The notes: a model not told the origin generated them from the letters alone. 63,036 nucleotides of DNA from Chitinophaga pinensis (GCA_945863605.1 CAMAZP010000017.1:1-63036); one strand, 5' to 3'. Shown: positions 24,229-34,361, numbered from the stretch's first letter. Translations and numbers: made by a program.

Positions 24229-26154
24229 ATGATGAACCTAAAAAAAATCATATTTGTTGGAGTAATTGCGTTAGGAATAACTTCGTTTTTAATTCCTATT
24301 ATGGGCTCATCGAAAAGTGAAACCATAATTTACTCGGCACCAAAACCTGCTCCATCAAAATGGATAACTAAAGAATTAACCCATTTAAATAAATTAGCGG
24401 GATTTGAACAGTCGCTTGCTATTGAAAATGAAATCATTGTACTCAAAAATGAAGACAATCTTCTGCCACTCGGTAATTTAAATCGTAAAATCACTCATTT
24501 ATCAATTGGTGGAGACTCAAAATCATTTGAAGAAACAAGTAAACTATTTACCGATTTTGATTCATCTATTCGAATTTCAAGCTCTGACTTTGCAACGAAA
24601 AATTATTCATTCTTGAATAAATCTGATTTAATAATTTTATCCATTCACGCTGATAATACTGGAACTGATAAGAACGAAATTAATAAAGAATATGCTACAA
24701 TTGTCAATCAAATTTCGAGTGCAAACCCTGTTTCTATATGTGTTTTCGGAAATTTAAATTTTATTGATTTTCTAGATTTAAAGAATGTAAAATCTATTAC
24801 TTTTGCTCCTGAAAACCATGAAATCGCTCAAAATGTTGTTGTTCAGCAGTTATTTGGAGCAATTGAAGCGAAGGGAAAATTAAAAAATAATTGTGGCTCA
24901 AAATTTAAAATTGGTGATGGAATTGAGTATAAAGCGAATGGACGTCTTAAATTTACTGTTCCCGAAGAAGTTGGAATATCAAGTGTAGATTTAGCGAAAA
25001 TAGATGAAATCGCTACGAATGGAATAACTATTAAAGCTTATCCTGGTTGCCAAATTGTGGTAGCAATCGAAGGCAAAATCATCTATAGAAAAAGCTTTGG
25101 AAATCCAACATATGCAAATAATGAAGCAACCGTAAAAAATGATGATTTATACGATATTGCATCAGTAACAAAAATTGCTGCATCTACTTTAATGGCCTTA
25201 CACCTGCATACTAAGCAACAATTTGATTTGAATAAAAATTTAGGAGATTATTTGCCTGATTTGACCTCTAAAACTCCGTATCATTCAGTATTAATTAAAG
25301 ATATGATGGCGCATCAAGCTGGTTTTAAACCTTGGATTGCATTCAATAAAAACACTTATACAGCAGATCAATTAAATCCAGAAGTCTATTCAAATATCAA
25401 AAAAGAAGGATTTTCAAAACAAGTCGCAGCAGGTATATTCGTTCGAGATAATTATGTTGATGTGATGTTTGATGAAATTGTGAAAGCTCCACTTGGCACG
25501 AAGAAATATGAGTATTCTGACTTGTGTTTTTATTTCGTGCAAAAAATAGTTGAAAAACAAATTCAAGAAAAACAAAACACCTATTTAAGAAATAATATTT
25601 ACCTCCCAATGGGATTGAGAAATGTGAGTTATTTGCCTTTAGATTTTTATCCAAAAAACAGAATAATTCCAACTGTCGACGAGAAAATATTTAGAAATCA
25701 ATTACTTCAAGGATATGTTCACGATCAAGGTGCAGCTTTGCTCGGAGGAGTTGGTGGACATGCGGGTTTGTTCTCTAATGCAACTGACTTAGCGAGCATT
25801 ATGCAACTTTTCCTAAACAAAGGAAAATATGCTGGCTTCTGTTTTTTTAGTGAGCAATCTATTGACGAATTTACAAAACAACAATTTCAAGGAAATAAGC
25901 GAGGTGCAGGTTTTGATCGACCAAATGCTAGCGGAGGTGGAACTTGTGCTAAATCGGCTTCGCAACAAAGCTTTGGACATTCAGGATTTACCGGAACTTT
26001 AGCTTGGGCAGACCCAAATGACAACGTGATTTTTGTGTTTTTATCTAACCGTGTGCATCCAGATCCTGAGAATTGGAAACTTAGAGATATGCACATTCGA
26101 ACTGATATTCAAGAAGTAGTATATCAAGCGTTAAGTAAAAGAATAAAAAAGTAA
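24229..26154 (+). CDS. Serine beta-lactamase-fold hydrolase with GH3 C-terminal-like domain (no GH3 catalytic barrel)
   Basis: A 641-aa exported protein. Residues 1-27 are a signal sequence. Residues about 55-225 resemble the C-terminal domain of family 3 glycoside hydrolases (NEIIVLKNEDNLLPL, then alternating sheets and helices). Residues about 245-635 are a class C beta-lactamase/esterase-type serine hydrolase: nucleophile motif Ser312-Val-Thr-Lys315, Tyr429-Ser-Asp, and a late HSGFTG in place of the KTG triad. In Bacteroidota these domains are usually fused behind a GH3 TIM barrel in proteins of about 1000 aa; here the barrel that carries the GH3 nucleophile is absent. An esterase, peptidase or cell-wall carboxypeptidase role is plausible; the substrate is unknown. 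Confidence 0.85.
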   Translation: MMNLKKIIFVGVIALGITSFLIPIMGSSKSETIIYSAPKPAPSKWITKELTHLNKLAGFEQSLAIENEIIVLKNEDNLLPLGNLNRKITHLSIGGDSKSFEETSKLFTDFDSSIRISSSDFATKNYSFLNKSDLIILSIHADNTGTDKNEINKEYATIVNQISSANPVSICVFGNLNFIDFLDLKNVKSITFAPENHEIAQNVVVQQLFGAIEAKGKLKNNCGSKFKIGDGIEYKANGRLKFTVPEEVGISSVDLAKIDEIATNGITIKAYPGCQIVVAIEGKIIYRKSFGNPTYANNEATVKNDDLYDIASVTKIAASTLMALHLHTKQQFDLNKNLGDYLPDLTSKTPYHSVLIKDMMAHQAGFKPWIAFNKNTYTADQLNPEVYSNIKKEGFSKQVAAGIFVRDNYVDVMFDEIVKAPLGTKKYEYSDLCFYFVQKIVEKQIQEKQNTYLRNNIYLPMGLRNVSYLPLDFYPKNRIIPTVDEKIFRNQLLQGYVHDQGAALLGGVGGHAGLFSNATDLASIMQLFLNKGKYAGFCFFSEQSIDEFTKQQFQGNKRGAGFDRPNASGGGTCAKSASQQSFGHSGFTGTLAWADPNDNVIFVFLSNRVHPDPENWKLRDMHIRTDIQEVVYQALSKRIKK

Positions 26155-26245
26155 TTTTAAATTCAAAAATCGACTTAATCACATATTAAATTTCAATTCA
26201 ATAAATATATCTTTTTCAGCAATAAAAACCAAAAGCAAATAAAAA

Positions 26246-26269
26246 AACGCCCCAGTTTACTGAGGCGTT
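26246..26269. terminator. Bidirectional terminator between convergent genes
   Basis: AACGCC at 26246-26251 pairs with GGCGTT at 26264-26269, extended inside by CAG/CTG around a TTTA loop (one C/A mismatch). It has A-rich sequence on the left and AAATCATTTTT on the right. It separates the serine hydrolase from the convergent receptor gene. Confidence 0.8.
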
Positions 26270-26290
26270 AAAATCATTTTTAAACCTTAA

Positions 26291-28714
26291 TTAAAAACTT
26301 CCTTTTAGCGATAAAACAAAACTTCTACCCGGCGCAACCAAACCAGAACTGTAGGTTTTATAACGTTTATCAAGGATATTTTCTAAACCAGCGCTTACTG
26401 AAAAGTTATCTGTTAGTTTAAACATCGTTTTCAAATTGAGTGTGTACCAAGATGGTGAATAAGGATTACCATTTTCGTCAATCGCGTAAATTGCTGGTTT
26501 TAGTTTCTCCTCATCGTTTAAATCATCGAAATTTAAACCTGCACTATACATCGCATACAATTGAAGTGTGACTTTTTCATTGGTGTAAGTTAATCTCGTC
26601 ACTCCAAATGCAGGTGCAGCGTGACGTGAACGGCTTTCAACTCCGTCATTCATTTCCTCTACCCCATTTTGAAAATTGTACTGTGACAACAAAGAAAATC
26701 CACTCGGTAAACGCATTTCAAAGCCTGCGTGAAAACCGAAAATTGTTGCAAAAGAAGCATTTTGAATTGCATAAACTTTACTTTGCTCACCGTCAAATAA
26801 GATGCTATCAGCTCCATTTACTTGAAATGCTCTTCGCACCATTGCATTATCCAAATAAGTATAATAACCCGTAGCGTCCAATTTCAACCATTCTCCAAAG
26901 ATTTTAGAAATACTTAATTCTCCATTGTAAGCGTACTCAGCACTTAAATCTTTATTCGGAACAACAACTTCATTCGGTCCAAAATCAAAAATTTTACCGA
27001 TGTCGTCCACATTCGGCGCTCTGAATCCTGTTGAACCCACCAAGCTAATTTTCATTTTTTCAGTAGGTTTAAAAACAATTCCAGCACTTCCTGTTGTAGC
27101 ACCTTTATTCAATTTTACTTCTGTAAAATCAAAAGGGTAAAATTCCAAAATTCTTGTAAAATCTGAATGTAATTGAAACTGATTGTAGCGAACTCCGGCT
27201 TGAACAGAAATCAATTTTGATATATTAGCCTGATACGTAAAATAAGCACCATAACTCAACCAAGTGGAAGCTGGGTAACGATCAGCCACAGGAATTGAAT
27301 CGCCAGTTGTAATATTAATCGCTGAACCAAATGAACCTACTTTATTGAAAACTCCTTCAATTCCATAGTATAACTTGTGGTTTTTAATTGCTTTTTCAAA
27401 ATCAACATTTAAGGAATAAGCATCCACTTTTTCGAGTTGGGTGCGTAAACGATTTTTGTTTCCTCCACTAAAATTACGGTCAATTCTACTTTCTTCAAAG
27501 TACTGTTGCGCCAAACGAATCGACATTTCATTGTAAATCTTATTCGCTTTATGGTGATTGATTGTTAAGTTATTCATCATCCATTTTTGAGGACCATAAT
27601 TCCAAACAGCAGAACGAGGCAAACCTGAGCCTGTCAACTCAATGAGTCGGTCATATCTTGCATATTCGGAAGTCTCAGAATAATGAAAACCATAATCAAT
27701 TTGCCAATTTTCATTTGGTATGTAACTAACTTTTTGCATCAAATTCACTTGAGAATAAGCTGTAGGTTTTTGAATCAAGGGGTTTGAATTCGTCACAACT
27801 CGATCAAGACTATCTTGACGCTGGACATAAAACGTTCTCAAATATTCATCAGGACCGTGTGAACCCATTCGTAAATCAGAAAAATCGTTCGCACTTACAC
27901 TTGTTAAAATTGCCCATTTTTTCCAACCAACCATTACATCAAAATGGCCTGTTTTTTCGTTGTTCGCTGAAGAATAGCGCATCAATGCATTGGCTTTTGT
28001 AAGTGGTTTGTCAGTTTTAGAAAATTTCGGATTTAAAGTTCTAAAATTCATTACTCCACCAATGGCATCACTACCATAAATTACAGAGCCTGGACCAAAG
28101 AGAACTTCTGCAGATTCTATTGCCAATGCATCAATAGAGATTACATTTTGAATATTTCCAGAACGAAAAATAGCTGTATTCATTCGCACTCCATCTACAA
28201 CATACAACAAACGATTGGTTGCAAAACCTCTAATCATTGGACTTCCTCCACCCTGCTGACTTTTTTGGATAAATACTTCACCTGAATTTGACAATAAATC
28301 AGCTGCAGTTTGTGGATTTTGAAGTGCAATATCTTTCGCTTTGATAGTTGTAATTTTCGAAGATAAATCGGAAGACGATTGATTCCACTTCGTTGCGGAA
28401 ACCACCATTTCTCCTATCTCCAAAACAGAAGGTTGTAGCGTAATTACAAATTCATTTTCCTTCAATCCTTGACTTGAAATCTTTTGAGTTTTGAAATCCA
28501 TTTTGTAAAAAACTAGTTGCTCAAACTCGATTGCTGGCAACTCTACAATTCCATTTTGATCTGTTTCACTTTTAAAATAAGGTTTATCAGAGTAAACTGT
28601 TACCTCAGAAACTGACTTTCCATATTTATCTTTAACTGTAATTTTCTGTTGCGCTTTAACTGCAAAATTTACGACGAGAGCAAATAGCAGTAAAGCATAT
28701 TTAGTATTTTTCAT
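26291..28714 (-). CDS. TonB-dependent receptor, haem/haemoglobin-type
   Basis: An 807-aa outer-membrane receptor. It has a signal peptide (MKNTKYALLLFALVVNFAVKA), a CarboxypepD_reg-like domain at about 20-100, the plug at about 105-225 (AADLLSNSGEVFIQKSQQGG, then RGFATNRLLYVVDGVRMNTA, then VLFGPGSVIYGSDAIGGVMN), and a 22-strand barrel ending in GRSFVLSLKGSF with a terminal Phe. The NRLLYVVDGVRMNTAIFRSGN and FGPGSVIYGSDAIGG stretches are characteristic of the haemoglobin/transferrin/lactoferrin receptor group. Haem or iron uptake is therefore likely but not proven. The small membrane-protein gene upstream is on the same strand. Confidence 0.88.
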   Translation of the reverse strand: MKNTKYALLLFALVVNFAVKAQQKITVKDKYGKSVSEVTVYSDKPYFKSETDQNGIVELPAIEFEQLVFYKMDFKTQKISSQGLKENEFVITLQPSVLEIGEMVVSATKWNQSSSDLSSKITTIKAKDIALQNPQTAADLLSNSGEVFIQKSQQGGGSPMIRGFATNRLLYVVDGVRMNTAIFRSGNIQNVISIDALAIESAEVLFGPGSVIYGSDAIGGVMNFRTLNPKFSKTDKPLTKANALMRYSSANNEKTGHFDVMVGWKKWAILTSVSANDFSDLRMGSHGPDEYLRTFYVQRQDSLDRVVTNSNPLIQKPTAYSQVNLMQKVSYIPNENWQIDYGFHYSETSEYARYDRLIELTGSGLPRSAVWNYGPQKWMMNNLTINHHKANKIYNEMSIRLAQQYFEESRIDRNFSGGNKNRLRTQLEKVDAYSLNVDFEKAIKNHKLYYGIEGVFNKVGSFGSAINITTGDSIPVADRYPASTWLSYGAYFTYQANISKLISVQAGVRYNQFQLHSDFTRILEFYPFDFTEVKLNKGATTGSAGIVFKPTEKMKISLVGSTGFRAPNVDDIGKIFDFGPNEVVVPNKDLSAEYAYNGELSISKIFGEWLKLDATGYYTYLDNAMVRRAFQVNGADSILFDGEQSKVYAIQNASFATIFGFHAGFEMRLPSGFSLLSQYNFQNGVEEMNDGVESRSRHAAPAFGVTRLTYTNEKVTLQLYAMYSAGLNFDDLNDEEKLKPAIYAIDENGNPYSPSWYTLNLKTMFKLTDNFSVSAGLENILDKRYKTYSSGLVAPGRSFVLSLKGSF

Positions 28715-28929
28715 TTTTAAAAATTAATTAATAATTATTACTTAAATTTTAAATTCAAATTGGTAAAAGACATAAACCAATAATCGAAAAAAATCGAAAC
28801 GAAACCAATCATTGATTTAAATTCAATCAAATGGCATAATTAGTTTAATTCACCAAAAATGTTTAAAATTCTTAATGTACTGAAGAGTCAATGCACATAG
28901 CATTCACCTAAATATTAAGTACCAATAAA

Positions 28930-29469
28930 TTAACTAATTAATTGTTCTGGAGGAGAAAATACACTTGAAATATGCAAAAATGAATACTTTTCTTTGTATT
29001 GAAAAATAGCTGATTTAAATTCATTAACACTTTCAATTACAGCAATTTTAACAAATTTAAAATCGGTAACAAAAGGCGTTTTCAATAATTTCAGCCAATG
29101 TTTTAAAGGCGAAGATGAAGACGAATTATTTAGATTAATTGCAGTAGATTCTTCTAGTTTTTGAAACAATTCTGTTTCTTGAAAGTCATCTATACACTTA
29201 AAATGAAAACCGCTTTTTGTTGGTATTCGTTTGATTACATCATAGTACCTTCCATTTAACTTAAATTCATTCGATTTTATCCAAGTTAGATTTTTGATTT
29301 CATTGTTTGTAAAATGAAAATATTTAAGCTGATTTTCAGGAACACTTTGTTTCAATGTACTTTTAATGTCTTGGCGAATATGATAGTGTGCCCATTCAAA
29401 ATAGGAAAATAAACCTATGATTTGCCATGTTACAATGAACAAAATAAGAACTGTAGTAATTCTTCGCAC
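28930..29469 (-). CDS. Small membrane-anchored protein beside the TonB-dependent receptor
   Basis: About 179 aa from GTG 29469 (a longer frame reaches TTG 29535; neither start is certain). One N-terminal membrane segment (TTVLILFIVTWQIIGLFSYF) is followed by a periplasmic region with ENQLKYFHFTNNEI, the LNGRYYDVIKR motif, FKCIDDFQETELF, and a C-terminal SPPEQLIS. I recall small proteins of this layout next to TonB receptors and metal-efflux genes in Bacteroidota; no function is established that I know of. It lies 215 bp upstream of the receptor, so co-transcription is possible. Confidence 0.65.
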   Translation of the reverse strand: MRRITTVLILFIVTWQIIGLFSYFEWAHYHIRQDIKSTLKQSVPENQLKYFHFTNNEIKNLTWIKSNEFKLNGRYYDVIKRIPTKSGFHFKCIDDFQETELFQKLEESTAINLNNSSSSSPLKHWLKLLKTPFVTDFKFVKIAVIESVNEFKSAIFQYKEKYSFLHISSVFSPPEQLIS

Positions 29470-29741
29470 ATTGTAAAAGTAACGAATTGTTAAGTTTAAT
29501 AGAAAATTTATTAGTAATTTTTGATTTAAAACCAATTATTCAAGATTAATATTGAAATAAAATAAGTTATGTTTAATTGGAGTAACTACAAATAATTAAT
29601 ATTTAATTAACCCCCTTTATTTTTTGATTTTATTTAAATTTAATAATCTTTATGAAATTAAGTTTATTATTATTCAAAAATAAACTGTCATTAACAGCGT
29701 GCTTAAAAAAATTGTTAGAAGATAATATTTACTTTTAAACC

Positions 29742-31076
29742 ATGATAAACAAAGGTGATAAAAAGATAATTCGTGGTTGGGTCATGTATGATTGGGCTAA
29801 TTCGGTTTACAATTTAGTAATTTCTTCAGCGATTTTTCCTATATTTTATGATACGCAGTCAAAAATAGTTTATGCAGAAAAAAACAATATTGCAGATTGG
29901 GAAAAAATTCCTGAGGGAACAAAAATAACAATTGATTTTTTTGGTCAACAGCTATCCAATTCTGTGATCTATTCATTTGTTTTAAGTGCTTCTTTTTTGG
30001 TGGTTGCATTTCTTTCTCCCTTACTTTCTGGAATTGCCGACTACACAGGAAGTAAAAAGAGATTTTTGCAATTTTTTTGTTATTTAGGTTCTTTTGCATC
30101 GATGTCAATTTATTTTTTTGATGCGAATTTTGTCGAAATAAGTATGATTTCCATCTTTATTGCTTCAATCGGTTTTTGGAATTCGCTTGTTTTCTATAAC
30201 GCATTCCTTCCAGAAATTGCAAATCCGATAGATCAGGATAAAATTTCAGCACGTGGTTTCTCAATGGGGTATCTTGGTTCGATGATTTTATTAGTTTTTT
30301 GCCTTTTTTGGATTCAGGTATTAGGAAACGATGCACGTTGGTGTTTTGTTTTTGTTGGAGTTTGGTGGATTGGTTTTTCTCAATTTACCTACCGAGTTTT
30401 ACCAACAAATGTTCATAATAAGAAACCTGAACCGGGGTACTTGTGGAGAGGATTTCACGAGTTAAAGCTGGTATTTAAGGAATTCAAACAAACGAAAAGA
30501 CTCAAACGTTATCTCTATGCTTTTTTCTTTTTTAACACTGGTGTTCAAACAGTTATGTTAATGGCTACCATATTTGCTAACAAAGAAATTCAATGGCCTG
30601 AGGGAGCTGATACCTCTGGGTTAATTATTGCTATTTTACTCATCCAAATACTTGGAGCTTTTGGTGCATTTATAATGTCTCGTTTATCTTATAAAATTGG
30701 AAATATTTACACTTTGATGGTTTCAGTTTCACTTTGGATTGGACTTTGTATTTTTGCTTTTTTTATTAAAACTCCAAATGAATTTTACACAATGGCGGCT
30801 GGAGTTGGTTTAGTGATGGGTGGTGTTCAAACAATTGCTCGCTCTACTTACTCTAAATTTCTTCCTCCAACAACTGATAGTGCAAGTTACTTTTCATTTT
30901 ATGATGTAACTGAAAAAATAGGAATTGTATTTGGAACTTTTTTCTTTGGTTTTATGGAATATATTACAGAATCAATGAGAGCCTCAGTAATGTCAGTTAC
31001 AGCGTTTTTCGTAATTGGTTTTATCTTATTATTCTTCATTCCGAAAAAAGAAATTGAATTAGAAACTATACATTAA
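29742..31076 (+). CDS. MFS transporter, UMF1/Atg22-like
   Basis: A 444-aa protein with about twelve membrane helices. The N-terminal RGWVMYDWANSVYNLVISSA is the signature of the UMF1 (Atg22-like) branch of the major facilitator superfamily, and GVQTIARSTYSKFLPP in the second half is also typical. Atg22 exports amino acids from yeast vacuoles; the bacterial substrate is not known. dapD begins 7 bp after the stop on the same strand. Confidence 0.88.
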   Translation: MINKGDKKIIRGWVMYDWANSVYNLVISSAIFPIFYDTQSKIVYAEKNNIADWEKIPEGTKITIDFFGQQLSNSVIYSFVLSASFLVVAFLSPLLSGIADYTGSKKRFLQFFCYLGSFASMSIYFFDANFVEISMISIFIASIGFWNSLVFYNAFLPEIANPIDQDKISARGFSMGYLGSMILLVFCLFWIQVLGNDARWCFVFVGVWWIGFSQFTYRVLPTNVHNKKPEPGYLWRGFHELKLVFKEFKQTKRLKRYLYAFFFFNTGVQTVMLMATIFANKEIQWPEGADTSGLIIAILLIQILGAFGAFIMSRLSYKIGNIYTLMVSVSLWIGLCIFAFFIKTPNEFYTMAAGVGLVMGGVQTIARSTYSKFLPPTTDSASYFSFYDVTEKIGIVFGTFFFGFMEYITESMRASVMSVTAFFVIGFILLFFIPKKEIELETIH

Positions 31077-31083
31077 TAAAGAC

Positions 31084-31893
31084 ATGAGAGCAATTATTGA
31101 AGCTGCGTGGGAAGATCGTTCCCTTTTGCAAAAACCGGAAACAATTAATGCAATTGAAACGGTAATTAAAGATTTAGACAAAGGTCTTTTACGCGTGGCA
31201 GAACCAAATGAAGGTAGTGATTGGACAATTAATGAATGGGTTAAAAAGGCTGTCATTTTATACTTCCCCATCAAAAAAATGGAAACAATTGAAGTTGGAC
31301 CTTTGGAATTTTACGATAAAATTGCATTAAAAAATGATTACAAAAATTTAGGTGTACGAGTTGTACCTATGGGAGTGGCAAGATATGGCTCATTTATTTC
31401 TAAAGGTGTAATATTAATGCCTTCCTTTGTTAATATTGGAGCATATATTGACTCCGGATCGATGGTTGATACATGGGCAACAGTTGGAAGTTGTGCACAA
31501 ATTGGTAAAAATGTTCATCTCAGCGGTGGTGTTGGTATTGGGGGCGTACTTGAGCCTCTTCAGGCATCGCCTGTAATTATTGAGGACAATGCTTTCATTG
31601 GTTCACGATGTATAGTTGTTGAAGGAGTTCACGTAGGAAAAGAAGCTGTTCTTGGAGCAAATGTTGTATTGACAAAATCAACTAAAATAATCGACGTAAC
31701 GGGTGATGAACCTATTGAATTTAAGGGCTATGTTCCAGAAAGAAGTGTAGTAATACCAGGATCATATAAAAAGCAATTTCCAGCAGGTGAATATCAAGTT
31801 CCTTGTGCACTCATTATTGGTAAAAGAAAAGCTTCAACTGATATGAAGACATCTTTGAATGATGCTTTGCGTGATAATAATGTAGCAGTTTAA
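31084..31893 (+). CDS. dapD: 2,3,4,5-tetrahydropyridine-2,6-dicarboxylate N-succinyltransferase DapD
   Basis: A 269-aa left-handed beta-helix acyltransferase of the succinylase branch of lysine/diaminopimelate synthesis, using succinyl-CoA. Conserved segments are RVVPMGVARYGSFI, MPSFVNIGAYIDSGSMVDTW, TVGSCAQIGKNVHLSGGVGI, GGVLEPLQASPVIIEDNAFI and GSRCIVVEGV. Length is normal. The 7-bp gap to the MFS gene suggests co-transcription. Confidence 0.96.
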   Translation: MRAIIEAAWEDRSLLQKPETINAIETVIKDLDKGLLRVAEPNEGSDWTINEWVKKAVILYFPIKKMETIEVGPLEFYDKIALKNDYKNLGVRVVPMGVARYGSFISKGVILMPSFVNIGAYIDSGSMVDTWATVGSCAQIGKNVHLSGGVGIGGVLEPLQASPVIIEDNAFIGSRCIVVEGVHVGKEAVLGANVVLTKSTKIIDVTGDEPIEFKGYVPERSVVIPGSYKKQFPAGEYQVPCALIIGKRKASTDMKTSLNDALRDNNVAV

Positions 31894-31938
31894 ACTTTCA
31901 TCCCAAGTTGTTTGATAAAAAGTTATTTCGGGATTATT

Positions 31939-33672
31939 TTAAATTTTAACCCATTTCTTAATTTCTCCTACAACTTCTTTTGTCGAATTAAGCAAATCTT
32001 GTTCTTCACTCTCATTTAATCCGAAACCGTAGCAAGCATTTTGACAATTTTGAATAATTATTTTCAATTTATCACAACTAATATTATTACTGTATTTTTC
32101 ACGCATCGACTCGATTAATGTTTCTTTAGATTTGAAATTGACATCAATATTTAAAGCAATTCCCATAGATTTACAAATAGCTTTTTCTAAACTTTGAGCT
32201 GCTTTTTTCCCGTCTCCAGAAGCAATCAATAACGCTGCATTTTCTATTTCAATATCTACCTCTGTCCAACTTGATCTATTTTCTATATTAGAAAAAGTTG
32301 TTGCTGTAAGCATAGAACTTTTTGTGTGCTCTTGATTAACTGAATTTTTATACTTGAATTTCGAGAAACCAATCATTGCAGCAAAGGCAAATAAGGAAAA
32401 TATAGAAACCCAAAAAATTGGTGATTTTATTAGATTAAAACCAATATCATTAACTTCTTTTTTATCATCTTGTTTCGCTTCTGAAATTAATTGAGTAGTT
32501 CCTGAATTTTTTGTCATATTTTGTATTTCAGGTCCATTTAATTTGCCTAAACTTTCATTCAAAACGATGTATTTCTCCAATTTAGGATCAAAGTAAGCAA
32601 CTTTTAAATCAGGTAATTCAAATGAGCCCTCTTTATTTATTTGCAGGATGTATTCATAATTAATTGTACCTTCAGCACCATTAGCTGTAAAAATATAGTT
32701 TTCGTCAATCTTTGGATCGCCATACAACGTGATACCATTTGGAAGTTGCAAATTTGGAGTGTTTATATTGTGTATATTACCAACACCATCAAGCGTTACA
32801 TTAAGTTTCACAACATCGCCTTTTTTCACTTCAGTTTGACTTAATTTTTGAGTCATTTTGAGTTTTCCAACCATACCAATAAATGAAGATGGTGCATTAT
32901 CAGGAAGCGGAAGAACGTCCACATTTACACCTGAAGAAACGATAGGCATTCCTTCAAAACCGCGCTTTAAAATAAGTTTAAATGGGTCCACTTGTAGTTT
33001 TCCACTTCGATTAGGGAATACCAATGAGCGGTCATATTCAATAGAATAAAAATCTATTCCTTTTACTTTTTCTTGTTCAGCAACGAGTTTATTGTTGTTA
33101 CCTAAAGCTTGTTTTTCTTGAGTTCCATCAGGTATATAAGTTTGATAATCTTCAAAATGAGTTGGGTAAAAGCGAGCGTAAATTTTTGCATTTAAGATTA
33201 ATGGTTCACCTTCATAGAGTTGTTTTTTACTCCGTTCGATAATACCAAAAGCAGGTTGTCTGAATTGTTTTGCAGAAATCGTTCCCGTCGAATTTACAAC
33301 TTGCTCTTTACGAATTGTAACGCTGAATGTATTTGATTTGTAGGTTTTACTACCTGCTTTAATATAAGCTGGACCAAAGGTATACTCACCCTCTTTTTTA
33401 ATTGTTCCATCTTGCGAATAATAGTAATAGGTAATTACTTTACCTGTATTAAAATCTGTTTCTTGTTCCATTCCATTCATCACAGAATAACCTGGAACAA
33501 AAGCACTTGGAAAATCAATGTCAATTTCTCCTTGAACATTTGTTTTAATAGTAACTGTAATCGACTCACCTGCTTGTGCCAATTTAGGATCCACCTCAAT
33601 TTTCACAACCGGTTTTTGTGCAATTGACGTGGAGATAATCATGAGATTAATAAAAAGTAACCAATTTTTCAT
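31939..33672 (-). CDS. batD: BatD-family protein
   Basis: About 577 aa. Signal peptide (MKNWLLFINLMIISTSIAQ), a series of Ig-like beta domains (VKIEVDPKLAQAGESITVTI ... TQKLSQTEVKKGDVVKLNVT), a membrane helix near residue 425 (PIFWVSIFSLFAFAAMIGF) and a helical C-terminal cytoplasmic tail. This is the BatD (BatD/oxygen-tolerance) family. ATG 33672 overlaps the batC stop as TAATG, which is better than the TTG at 33678. It is the last gene of the Bat operon. Confidence 0.9.
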   Translation of the reverse strand: MKNWLLFINLMIISTSIAQKPVVKIEVDPKLAQAGESITVTIKTNVQGEIDIDFPSAFVPGYSVMNGMEQETDFNTGKVITYYYYSQDGTIKKEGEYTFGPAYIKAGSKTYKSNTFSVTIRKEQVVNSTGTISAKQFRQPAFGIIERSKKQLYEGEPLILNAKIYARFYPTHFEDYQTYIPDGTQEKQALGNNNKLVAEQEKVKGIDFYSIEYDRSLVFPNRSGKLQVDPFKLILKRGFEGMPIVSSGVNVDVLPLPDNAPSSFIGMVGKLKMTQKLSQTEVKKGDVVKLNVTLDGVGNIHNINTPNLQLPNGITLYGDPKIDENYIFTANGAEGTINYEYILQINKEGSFELPDLKVAYFDPKLEKYIVLNESLGKLNGPEIQNMTKNSGTTQLISEAKQDDKKEVNDIGFNLIKSPIFWVSIFSLFAFAAMIGFSKFKYKNSVNQEHTKSSMLTATTFSNIENRSSWTEVDIEIENAALLIASGDGKKAAQSLEKAICKSMGIALNIDVNFKSKETLIESMREKYSNNISCDKLKIIIQNCQNACYGFGLNESEEQDLLNSTKEVVGEIKKWVKI

Positions 33673-34361
33673 TACCAATTTTTACCTGATTTTGATTTAT
33701 TCTCTTCATTTTTCGACTCACTTGAGATTCTTCTTCGTGTGTTCGCTTCTTGTCTTGTCAAATTATCTAAAAGTTTATCTGCTTGTTTATTTGGTAAATT
33801 ACCATTCGATTTTTTGTCGTTTTTTGAAGAACTGGAACCTCCACTAGAATTATTGGAATTATTAGATCCTGAGTTATTTTGATTCTGTGAAGGATTCTTT
33901 CCATTTTGGTTTTGCTGATTGTTTTTTTTATCTTCTTGTTGTTTTTTCTGACGAATAGCTTCTGATAAATTATACTGTGTTTCTTGATCATTTGGTTTGT
34001 TTCTCAAAGCGTCTTTATAAGCTTCAATTGCTCCTGAATAATCCTTTTTTTTCATACGAGTGTTACCCAAATTGTGTTGAATTTTTGCTTTTTCAAACTT
34101 GTCTTTTTTTTCTGAAGCTGCTTGTTGATATACTTTTTCTGCATTGTCAAAATCACGAGATCGATAAGTTGATTGCGCGATTTCTTCTGACAAGTCAATA
34201 TCCTTTGGTGCTAAATTTTGAGCTGATCGGTAGTAACGATTGGCTTTATCGTATTCTTTATTTTTATAGGCTGAACGTGCAACTTTTAATGAATCAACCC
34301 ATTGCTGAGCGAACCCTTGTAGTGCAATAACAGTAAATAAAACAAATATAATCGACTTCAT
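33672..34361 (-). CDS. batC: BatC-like TPR protein
   Basis: A 229-aa protein: signal peptide (MKSIIFVLFTVIALQGFA), three TPR-like repeats (about 25-130: SAYKNKEYDKANRYYRSAQ, DFDNAEKVYQQAA, DYSGAIEAYKDALRNKPND), and a low-complexity Asn/Ser/Lys-rich tail. Position between batB and batD identifies it as BatC. Its ATG overlaps the batB stop by 4 bp. Confidence 0.85.
   Translation of the reverse strand: MKSIIFVLFTVIALQGFAQQWVDSLKVARSAYKNKEYDKANRYYRSAQNLAPKDIDLSEEIAQSTYRSRDFDNAEKVYQQAASEKKDKFEKAKIQHNLGNTRMKKKDYSGAIEAYKDALRNKPNDQETQYNLSEAIRQKKQQEDKKNNQQNQNGKNPSQNQNNSGSNNSNNSSGGSSSSKNDKKSNGNLPNKQADKLLDNLTRQEANTRRRISSESKNEENKSKSGKNW

Noticed and set aside
29839..30108. 89-codon minus-strand frame opposite the MFS gene
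   Set aside because: Lys/Gln-rich antisense of membrane-helix codons; no independent support.
31894..31938. Possible terminator between dapD and batD
   Set aside because: Only ATCCC/GGGAT pair cleanly and no T run follows; too weak to call.
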